In this document: piece after piece, positions 34,494-42,755 of the stretch | How positions within the stretch are numbered: the first letter of the stretch is position 1 | Layout: every line of letters begins with the position of its first letter | Source of the DNA: Bigelowiella natans CCMP2755 | Taxonomy: Eukaryota; Cercozoa; Chlorarachniophyceae | Assembly: GCA_000320545.1 (NCBI GenBank) | Contig: ADNK01003312.1 | Span: 27,501-70,255, forward strand | Reading direction: 5' to 3' | DNA: 42,755 nt | Made by a program: the position numbers and the translations under genes | The notes under the pieces: model-generated | What the model was told of the DNA's origin: nothing | Seen by the model: the letters and a program-made list of their open reading frames with translations, nothing else | Database searches by the model: none

Positions 34494-36546
34494 TTAATTT
34501 CCTCTTGAAGCGCAGCAGATGCCCGCCTTGAACACCCCGTTCGGGAAATGGAGCTCGTTGCCATATCGAGTGTAACGGTGATTCTTCGCCGAGAGCTCGA
34601 CACCACAAAATCGGCACCAATGCACACGAACCTTGGTGCCATGCTCGTCTACGCAGTAATGACTCATGTGATTGCAACCCCCGTCGTGTCCTGTCGCAGC
34701 TACTTCTTTGTAGTCGGAATCATGGATGAAGAACTGCCGGCAGCAGGGGCAAGGCTTCGATTTTCCTAGGACGCCTGATGCTATGCGTTTGGTCTCGCCG
34801 TCCTGCCCGGCCTTTCGATTCTCGAATTGCTGGCAGCTCATGCCAGAGTGCCAGGGAGTTTTGCATCGACTGCAAAATCCCCTTCTGCAATGGGGGCAGA
34901 CTAGATGATGGCGATGGTGAAGGCCTGTTTCACTGTTCCGACCCTTTGTGTCATCCTCGTCCCGGATTGATTCAAGATGGCAGAGAGGGCATTGCGTGAT
35001 TAGCCCTCCAGTTGCGGCGTGCAGGCACCGTGTGTCGTAAGCCGCTAGGACGCCACGAGCTAGTTTCTCCTGTCAAACACACCGCAGCAGCACAAGGTTT
35101 GAACCCCATATAACCTTGTTGATTTAAGACTGAATGTATTAGTGCTGCACGGGGAGGGGTAGACCATTTGAAGCTGGGATGTGAATCATCCAGAGGTCAT
35201 ACCTTTTCGAATTCGCTTACTGCCAGTCGGCACACTGGTTCTGAGCATTCCCACCATCCAGATTTTCCACAGGTGATGTGACTGAAGTGCACCGCCTGGC
35301 ACCTATCCTTAACCACCTATGGCATAATATACGTGGCGGCGACCGCAAAGAGGACCGCAATTGTGGGGGTAGTGCGCTAGATACGTGTACATTATAGCAA
35401 TCCTTACCCCCACGCAGGCTATAAGAATCACGATTCCCCTACGATGCTACATTTGTGAAAGACACGCATGACAAAGCCATTTGCAGACTCTCGTCGCGCA
35501 ATTATTATTATACATAACTTCTCCTAATTCGAAAATTCACCGGGCTCACGTTACGTTTGCGAGTGAATTTTCTAGATACGATTATGTTTGACTCGGCAAA
35601 CAGTACCTGTGTTGCACACGCTTGGCAAAAGTAATGCCCGCATTTGCCGCTTGTGAGCGTGACGGTGCCTTCTGCTTCACAGAAAGTAATAAAACTCGCA
35701 GCGCACGTGGCCCCTTCCCCCTTTACAGGCTCTCGAACAAATTTAAAAGAACTTTGGTAAGTATCCTTCTCCTCCTCCTCCTCCTCCTCCTCTTCTTCTA
35801 TATCCTCCTCGGCCGGTTTCTTATTTTCAGACGGAGGAGCTGTCGACGACGCAGGAGAAGATGCTAATTCTATATTTTGAGGTCTCAGCCCCAAAAACTC
35901 GCCAGAGCACAAAATTCTGACAAAATATCTGCCATCACTGTTGATCGCCTTGCATATTATCCCGCTTTTGCCATTGTGCTCTGGTGCGTTGATAAGTCCT
36001 GTTATTCTTACCTTTTCACCAGGTGAGAACCATCCTGAAATTCTGGTGAGATTTTCAGGTTTCATGCGGAATTCCTTGTCCGAAATTCCCTCTATATATA
36101 CTCGATAGCGCCCATCGTTGCCAAGACTACCCTAATTTAACAATACTTTCGAGAATCAATGAATTCTGATGGCGAAATCTTCATTATTTGACTTTTATTT
36201 ATAATTTAGTGACTACTCTATATGGAATGATTTCTCCTACCTGAACGACTGCTTTCTTGCCATTCAAATTCGTGGCAGTTTTTAAACCACAAATCTCCAT
36301 TTTGCAACCATTCCGGAGTGCAACAGACGTTGAATCATTGTTATTATTCACTTGGTTCTTCTTCGTCTCAGAGCGTGAAATCAAGTTACCAGCCTTAATA
36401 TAACATCTCCGGGAAAATTTATCTAAGTTTATAGGATAGCGTCCAGCAAATGCCCCCGATTGCAACAAAGGTCCGCATACGGTTCCAGACTCGCCATTGT
36501 AAAAGACATTCCGCCCTAGTCCGCACACGGTCACGGCCTCTCCAAC
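34494..36546 (-). CDS. RBR-type E3 ubiquitin ligase with three N-terminal repeat modules (5' end unresolved)
   Basis: Exons in phase on the minus strand: 36546-36241, 36131-35607, 35446-35408 (tentative 39-nt exon), 35316-35203 and 35069-34494 (stop). RBR ligases take ubiquitin from E2 onto a RING2 cysteine and then onto substrate. RING1 starts near ATCAASFITFCEA and has GKCGHYFCQAC. The IBR has QCPLC and VCPHCRRGFCSRCKTPWH. RING2 has PCPCCRQFF and GHDGGCNHMSHYC, where the Cys of GGCNHM is the catalytic position and is present. The next usual zinc-ligand Cys is His here, and RING2 is longer than usual, ending WCRFCG. Upstream are three copies of a G-x-x-V-x-I-x-GL..NG..G..GRY.V..NL module (e.g. 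VRITGLINAPEHNGKSG), then a Glu run from (CTC)n at 35770-35800. No start codon was found; it lies 5' of 36546, near or beyond the plus-strand ORF. Confidence 0.75.
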
Positions 36547-36677
36547 CTGTAGTTGTGAAAGGCCTCTTTAGGAAGTGTTTTTTCACCATCTTCCAAAAAA
36601 ACAAAACCTAAATTCTACATGCTCTATCCCCAGGGGGGGGGAAGAAGGCTAGTATTAGTTATCCGGCGGAGGGGCAC

Positions 36678-37757
36678 ATGTGTTACGCCGTGAAACCTTC
36701 AAAGCCCGAGGCAGCGTCGCCATGGGGGAAGGGTTTGGAGGCAAGGAAAGAAGACGAAGTGGTCTCCTTCAAACTTCTTCTCAATTCAACCATGAAAATG
36801 CATTCCATTTCATCGGTACGACAACACGAATTATATCGAAAATGTCGCAAGATCGCCCACGAAAACGCCACAGTTGTAACAACCTGCGAGTATGCAGCTG
36901 AAACAGTACCATTGCGACAAGAGTCATTGGTTGTCGTAGAGGGGATATTGGATGAGACTATGCTTCTACGACTTGCCACATCGCCGGAAAATAATTCAGA
37001 GGATACTATTGCCTTCCCAGGAGAAAACAGCGCATTTTTGGTCTAATACGAAGAAGAGATTGTTGTCGTTTGAGGGTTTTATGCGGAGTTTTTTAAGTTG
37101 CTCCATTCTACGAGTGTGCCTGTTAAATCTTAATCGAAATCTCTAGGATTGAATCAACGCCTCCCTCCCCCACTGCAGAGAAACAGTGAAGTGTTACAAC
37201 CTGATTCACTTTAATATAGCCCTTTGTGCAAGGGTTTTGAAAAGAGAAGAAGTGAGATAATCTTCCGCCATGAGTAAAGACAGGTAGAATTATTGCTCTT
37301 TGAAAGGAATTGGCTTGGGTCACATTTTATTTTGGGGCATGCCTGTACACCATACCGATGAGATTTTACGCTCTGCTCCCAAATTTATCCAATTGCATTT
37401 CTCCTTCCCTACAGGGATACTGTCTCCGTTAGTCAGACAGAGGTAATGTTTGCTACATGCAACCTCTTTGAAAGGTCTTGCTTTTAATTGGAGGTAACCG
37501 TTCAGATTGAGCTGCGGAAGACATTACCGAAAAACGATGAATCAAACTCAATGGAGGGGACCAAAACACTGGAAGGTGCCCATTCAACTGATTTATGTTT
37601 CGACTGGGGAGAAATGACTTGCTCTTCTTCCCATATACCAACGACAGTGAAAGCAGCACATGATCGTGAGGCCATGCGGAAGATCCAGCGAGGAGATGAG
37701 GGTATTGCTTCGTTTTCCATTCAGCCACGCCAGATGCAGGGGGTTATCCCACGATAA
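36678..37757 (+). CDS. Tentative three-exon protein of unknown function
   Basis: The proposed exons 36678-36889, 37415-37442 and 37494-37757 (TAA) join in phase (donors GTATGC and GTAATG; acceptors CCCTACAG and ATTGGAG), giving about 167 residues. The first exon's frame stays open to 37046, so an unspliced 122-residue version is the alternative. The protein is hydrophilic (e.g. VTVQIELRKTLPKNDES, AMRKIQRGDEGIAS), with no signal peptide, membrane segment or recognised domain. It diverges from the RBR ligase gene, whose 5' end may overlap it. An alternative start in another frame at 36721 (MGEGFGGKERRR) would give a different first exon. Confidence 0.35.
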
Positions 37758-38148
37758 ACTTGACCCACTAAAATAAAACCAATTCTGCCTCTATCGCACT
37801 ACATAGCGCATCTAATATCAGCGTTGGAGTATTGCCTAGTGGCAGTTATTAGTTTTGTATCCAGCGTGATTATCAACGACGTGCGGCTAACAATGTATAT
37901 CATAATACAAAAATAGACACAAATGACGAAAAGGATAAACCAGTGTTAGAACATCGGATCTCTACTGGAGCGTCGCCTCCAAGCTTTCTGCAGCAACGGA
38001 AGGGTAGCTGCATTGTTGTTATATGCTGTGCCTTCCACCGGCAGCGATCCCGACTACTGTTGTGATGGTTGAGTCTTGTTCTGTGCAAGAAGACCAGCCA
38101 TTGTTTTTTCCACAATTGTATTAATATTGAACTTGTCCGTGTTGCAGT

Positions 38149-38212
38149 GAATTCTCGCGGCTATGACTCTTCGCCAATACCTCATCGGAAGAATCGGACT
38201 GCACACTTGGTG

Positions 38213-38258
<46 letters not shown>

Positions 38259-38415
38259 TCATGTTGTATGTACTGCGTATATATTTTTTGAATAATATGT
38301 GAGGGAGGGAAGGAGCAAATAGATTGAGCAGCTGTCACTAAACCTTCCAAATGGTGTGTTTTTTTTTCAGCGGAGTCTCGTAGCAATTCAGCCGTTTTCA
38401 GAAAAGGGGGAAAAC
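38149..38415 (+). CDS. Two probable coding exons of unclear gene
   Basis: The exons at about 38149-38208 (NSRGYDSSPIPHRKNRTAHL) and 38371-38415 (RSLVAIQPFSEKGEN) join at phase 0 across an intron holding (AT)n(GT)n. The donors are GTGCTA and GTAAGC, and the acceptors are CCGTGTTGCAG and TTTTTTTCAG. They may be 5' exons of the transporter gene downstream, but the next transporter exon (38795) enters in phase 1, so at least one linking exon is missing. They could also belong to a separate gene. Confidence 0.35.
38214..38258. repeat. Compound (AT)n(GT)n
   Basis: (AT)n 38215-38244 runs into (GT)n 38245-38257, inside the intron 38209-38370. Confidence 0.9.
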
Positions 38416-38794
38416 GTAAGCAGATCTGCTTTAATGTCATCTCTTCTGAAGTTCATAGAATATTTCCTGGGCATACCCACATATTTTCCACAATTTCGCA
38501 CAGTCTTTCAGCACCGTTCAAGCTTTTAACAACAACAACTGCAGCGTATAGTACCAAGCAGATTGTTAACCTCCGCCCCCGAATATGATTACACAGTCAT
38601 GAATAAATAGCTTATTGTGGGTTTGTAACAGGGTGTGATTTTCTGCGCCAACCGCCAGTTATCAGGTACATTTGGTTGTCCATTTTCCACTACAAAAGCA
38701 GCACAATCGAGATAGATGAAACACAAAAACGACATATTGTTATTACCCAAACCCTGACGTTCTCGTGCCTTTGACCAATTGTTATGCTCCAAAG

Positions 38795-39116
38795 CTCCTG
38801 TCAAACCTGCGCCGAAAAGCTTCGCTGAGGCTTTTGGAAGGCTAGCAAAAGCTGGTACCTCTCCTTACCTCCATCCTTTTTCTCTCCCCCTCCCCCTCCC
38901 CCCCTTCTCTCTCTCTCTACTTTTCCTTGCCTGGATTCAACACTATTTATCTGGGATATTAAACTACCGCGTGCGTTCTAAAAAGGTATGAGTACGGGGT
39001 TTTTACACAAGCGAGATCATCACCATCTTGAGGAGGTAAGACAGCGGTTTGAATTACACAATTAGAAGATTTTAACAGAGTCAAAGCCCCTAGTTTTTCC
39101 AGTGACGCCGAAGTAA

Positions 39117-39177
<61 letters not shown>

Positions 39178-39259
39178 TGTGTGCATTGGTATTTAGGTTT
39201 CGGGACACAAACACGGTAGCCACAAACATAAATTAAAATATATACATCTTTATATACAT

Positions 39260-39298
<39 letters not shown>

Positions 39299-39323
39299 GG
39301 ACATATAGGGAGAGGGAGGGGGA

Positions 39324-39364
<41 letters not shown>

Positions 39365-41570
39365 TGTTTATATTTAGTTAAAGTAATCTGAAGATACCAG
39401 GTAGTTACGTGAGCATGCTGCTTTCCTTGTAGACCACGCGGCGACTAATTTTCTCCATCAAAACTTCAAATGGGTTATCCCCTTCGTATGTAAGTGAAAG
39501 ACACACAGCAATCACACGGCAGCAGCAGCCATGGATAGAACAGATGACTGTCTTAAAAAGCGTGTATGCACAATTCCTGAGAATTTAGCAAAGACAGCAC
39601 GCACGCATGCTATTTTTAGCTGTGATACACGTTATAAGAAGACTCTTAATGACCGCTTACGAACAACAAACCAGGTGTATCGTTCTTTCTCACCAAAACA
39701 TGGCAGCCCCTGCTGCTACAATGGAACCGAATTAACGGAAGATACCCTTTCGCTCCCACCAGCTCTATTTGGGTAGCAGATCTTCACGCCGTCGCAATGA
39801 CAATGGCATTTTAAGCAGCGCGACAACTGAGAGCGGTGTTGTCGCAACTTGATCAGGTTTCGAGGATCATCTTAACGGGGTTCTTCTTGATCTGGATGTT
39901 AGTTGACAAAGACGCTTCAAAAAGCATCATGTTCTCCGCCAAGGAATGGCGGTAAGAAATCAATTTTTTTATGAATTGCTGAGGTGTGGAAAAGAGCATC
40001 GCTGCTCAGATGAGTACGCAAGCTGACAAGAAAACTGAACGTTACTAAACACAAGCACGTCGTTGGCCTGCTCCTAATTCATCTATGCTCTGCCATTTGT
40101 GTTCAGAATGAGCATTCCTTTCATTGGAGTGTCGGTATGCACCGTCGGCAACGTGCTCTCCATCTATCTCACCGTTGAGTATCTGGGCGCAGGTATATTA
40201 CAAGACCGAGCACATGTCAGAAATAATGCCTCGAGGACGCGCAATAGAACTCACATAAGGACACTCATCCCGCGACGGTTTTCGTCTATTTCCCTTCCCG
40301 TGCGGTGGGGCAAAAACCTGTCGGAGCTCCAATGCCTTTGGAAAACAATCCATCTATAGCAGCACTCTCTGATCTTAATAGCTTCTCTTGAAAGCAGCAC
40401 TTTAAGCCGTGGATTTCTAACAGCAAATGCCTGTTCATCTGCAGGGCAGTACGCGGTTTTGAAGAATCTTAACTTGGTGCTCACGGCTATACTGATCTAC
40501 TTCTGGCTGGCAAAGACTGTCACGCCAACCCAGTATGTATGCGTTAGACGCGAGCGTGCACGATGATGATCTCACGAGGAAGAAAACATCACCAACGATA
40601 AATGCGACCCAAAAAAAAGAAGCATAACCAAAATCATAAGAACAAAACGACTGAAAACATCCTGCCCCCCCCCCCCCCCCTCGCGCTTTCAAACAGGTGG
40701 TCCTGCGTGCTGGTTATAACCCTGGCAACCTTCATTTTCCGCATACAAGTTTTCGATGATGGAGGAATGAATGCAGGGTATATTTTCGTCTTATTGGGAG
40801 TAGTATTCTCAACTCTTGAAGGTACCGTAGTCGGAGTAAACGTCATATGAATAAATGCGTATCAATCTTGCAATCTATAGAACCAGGCATCATATTACGT
40901 ATCACCCCCCTCTTATCTATTTCCCCAGGGATTTTGCTCCAACTGGTCACGAAAAGGCTTACTGAGATGTCCTTTCAACGGCAGAGTAATGCTAACATTC
41001 TTATCGACGCCGTTGTTTTCCGAAAGAATGGCAAGTTAGAGATTGTGTTCCTGCGCAGGGAGAATAGCACCGGCCTCCCAATTACTGCTGAATTAGGGGG
41101 GTGCGAAGGCTGATAGCTTCGCGATAAAAGCAATGGATTTGAGAATAGCCTTCCATCATCTACACCAGTATTTTCAGCGTGTTCAGCGTGCCAGAATACG
41201 GTTTTCGGGTTTGACTTATTCCTGATCGTTTTTGTTTCGAATTTGTACCACCCAAACAGGTTTTTATTACCACTTCTACTCGATGATTCTGAGCTTTATC
41301 CTCATGATCACGTACGTGTGCGTGTGCGTGTGCGTGCGTGTGTGTGTGTGTGTGTGTGGGCAATGCGTCTCCTTGTTGCTTTTCTCATGTAGATGGAAGA
41401 ATTTAGATGTTGGGTGGGGGGGGGCAATGATTTACTTTTAGCACTAAGAGACTGACACATCCACGCACTTCGTAGATATGACTACGAAACGGTGTTCTAT
41501 AAAACTCTGGGTCCTTTTCACGGCTGGAATTACAAGCTGGTTTGACCCCCACCCACCCCCTTCTTTCAAG

Positions 41571-41604
<34 letters not shown>

Positions 41605-41700
41605 CGCACACGCACACGCTAGAATGACTTGGAGAGATCAGACAATAAAGGAGTGCGTGCAGCAATCGACTGTGTTGTCTCCTTTTCAGATGTTGTCGGT

Positions 41701-41732
<32 letters not shown>

Positions 41733-41887
41733 GGTGTGTCGGGTTTAGTGTAGCGTTGATTATGCTGTTTCCCTGTGGTCTTTCAGGTAGTGTACCTCGT
41801 CTGCATCGTGCCTTTGGTGTCCATGAAGCACGCAGTTGCTGGGATGGCGAGCGCCATCATGGTATGCTCTAACATCCATTGCGTGCG

Positions 41888-41924
<37 letters not shown>

Positions 41925-42524
41925 CCACACACGCGCGCCATTATGAAGATGCGTAATGCGTACGTGTACCGGAGTTAACCATTGGTGTGTTGTTGAAGGT
42001 GAAGCTCATCGTCGCCGCCACCACCGTGTCGACATTCATATTCTCCATATTATGGTAATGCTTCCTTCGGTGCTCGTGTGTTCATCGATGAACCCCTGTA
42101 AAAGGCGGTGTTGGTTCTTTGGCCAAATGCTTGCGTGCGTCGCTGTGCGTGGGTATAACCTGTATGTGATTTCGGAAACCAACAAACCTTAGGTTTGGCA
42201 CTGAAACTTCTCCAACGAAGTACCTCTCGGCGTTAATCATATGTGTTAGCCTTGTCTGCTATCAGCTTGAAGGTAGCGGGAGCAGCTTCATGCCCAACCA
42301 TCATAAAAAAGCAGCATCGTTTACTGTTTACTTTCACGCAAAAGCACAAAGTCCTCGTGACTGTTCCAACTCGCAATTAGAATATGAAGCTATGCGTGCA
42401 TGCTGGCGCGTGTGTGCGAAGCGTGTACGTGCGAATTCGGCTGTGTATTCATCACCGTTTCTTGTTGTGACTGTGTGGGTGCTGGATTGCATTAGGAAAT
42501 CGCGTGGCTGCGGACATTGGGTAA
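38795..42524 (+). CDS. Nucleotide-sugar transporter (SLC35A / PF04142-like), 5' end incomplete
   Basis: Antiporter-type Golgi/ER membrane protein moving a nucleotide sugar into the lumen for glycosylation. Exons in phase: 38795-38985, 39433-39489, 39857-39951, 40107-40192, 40445-40532, 40697-40821, 40929-40985, 41260-41311, 41393-41413 (21 nt), 41476-41539, 41787-41861, 41999-42054, 42193-42272, 42496-42524 (TAA). AATAAA lies at 42650. Family features: QYAVLKNLNLVLTAILIYFW (the conserved V-x-KN/QLK-x-x-x-TA block), TPTQW after it, GYIFVLLGVVFSTLEG, FYYHFYSMILSFILMI, NLDVGYDYETVFYKTLG, MKHAVAGMASAIM then VKLIVAATTVSTFIFSILW, and SALIICVSLVCYQLEG: about 9-10 membrane segments. The substrate (UDP-Gal, UDP-GlcNAc, CMP-sialic acid or other) cannot be read. 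A linking exon may be missing near 39490-39856. The N-terminal exon at 38795 contains a stretch read from a CT-rich tract and is less certain. Confidence 0.8.
39117..39362. repeat. CT, GT, AT and GA tracts in a transporter intron
   Basis: (CT)n 39117-39159 passes into (GT)n 39160-39182; (AT)n 39266-39293; GA-rich 39308-39360. The CT and GA tracts are complementary within one intron (38986-39432). Confidence 0.92.
40664..40681. repeat. Poly-C run before an acceptor
   Basis: About 17 C residues directly upstream of the acceptor CTTTCAAACAG at 40696, acting as an extreme pyrimidine tract. Confidence 0.85.
41313..41925. repeat. Alternating (GT)n and (CA)n tracts in consecutive transporter introns
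   Basis: (GT)n with GC interruptions 41313-41358 (intron 41312-41392); (CA)n 41569-41618 and (TG)n 41702-41731 (both in intron 41540-41786); (CA)n 41896-41925 (intron 41862-41998). Confidence 0.92.
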
Positions 42525-42755
42525 AGATGCGCAACCTCTGCCTAGAATCTTTCGAATAATAACTCAAGAAAAACCGTAAATATGCACCTGCGTCGGAATC
42601 GAATGTTTTGGGGCAGATGGTTATAGGTTGGAAGGCGTTTGCGTGTTTGAATAAAGAAGGTGAGATAATGCCGTTTTTCTAGATTCAAGCTTCACTTCGT
42701 GCACGGGCGTATCAAACCGGTTTGTACGATGAAACTTCCCCGCCAACCCCCCCCC

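Noticed and set aside
35761-35830. (CTC)n tract as a non-coding microsatellite
   Set aside because: It lies in the RBR ligase exon in frame and encodes the Glu run of the linker.
1-42755. CRISPR arrays, insertion sequences, prophage or operon structure
   Set aside because: The tandem repeats have no spacers, no transposase or integrase frame was seen, and the genes have spliceosomal introns.

Overview
The window is nuclear DNA from an intron-rich microbial eukaryote, most likely an alga or other protist of the stramenopile/haptophyte kind; I cannot fix the species. The evidence is GT-AG introns in almost every gene, use of all three standard stop codons, AATAAA-like poly(A) signals, no operons or Shine-Dalgarno sites, and eukaryote-specific families (RBR ubiquitin ligase, nucleotide-sugar transporter, METTL21-like methyltransferase). 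Gene models were built by hand: introns were placed where GT and AG ends keep the reading phase and protein-like sequence continuous. Most open frames over 60 codons in the flanks are translations of microsatellites.

Layout. 1-4 kb: microsatellites, no gene supported. 4.2-7.35 kb (+): Rossmann-fold protein-lysine methyltransferase, with an antisense ORF inside one intron. 8.4-9.4 kb (-) and 9.8-11.1 kb (+): divergent pair, a type I membrane protein and a small N-acylated protein. 11.9-13.3 kb (+): small predicted secreted protein (tentative). 14.9-15.8 kb (-): part of an unassigned gene. 16-19.6 kb: nothing certain. 19.65-21.35 kb (+): YciO/Sua5/YrdC protein. 22.6-23.6 kb (-): membrane-anchored alpha-carbonic-anhydrase-like protein lacking two zinc ligands. 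24.9-26.3 kb (+): ADP-ribosylglycohydrolase. 27.3-30.45 kb (-): 15-17-exon unknown protein with an acylation signal, YGxG modules and a repeat-built coiled coil. 31.5-33.65 kb (+): 624-residue unknown protein. 34.5-36.5 kb (-): RBR E3 ligase with three N-terminal modules. 36.7-37.8 kb (+): tentative gene. 38.8-42.5 kb (+): nucleotide-sugar transporter.

Two sequence regimes are visible. From about 22.6 to 37 kb introns are short (mostly 45-150 nt) and microsatellites scarce; on both sides introns are longer (mostly 80-450 nt) and filled with dinucleotide and trinucleotide repeats. Blocks rich in CTAG and GCATGC palindromes lie at the left edge of the quiet island and twice inside it, always between genes. 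The genes do not form an obvious pathway. The recurring themes are ubiquitin and ADP-ribose signalling, glycosylation, and membrane-tethered proteins of unknown role.
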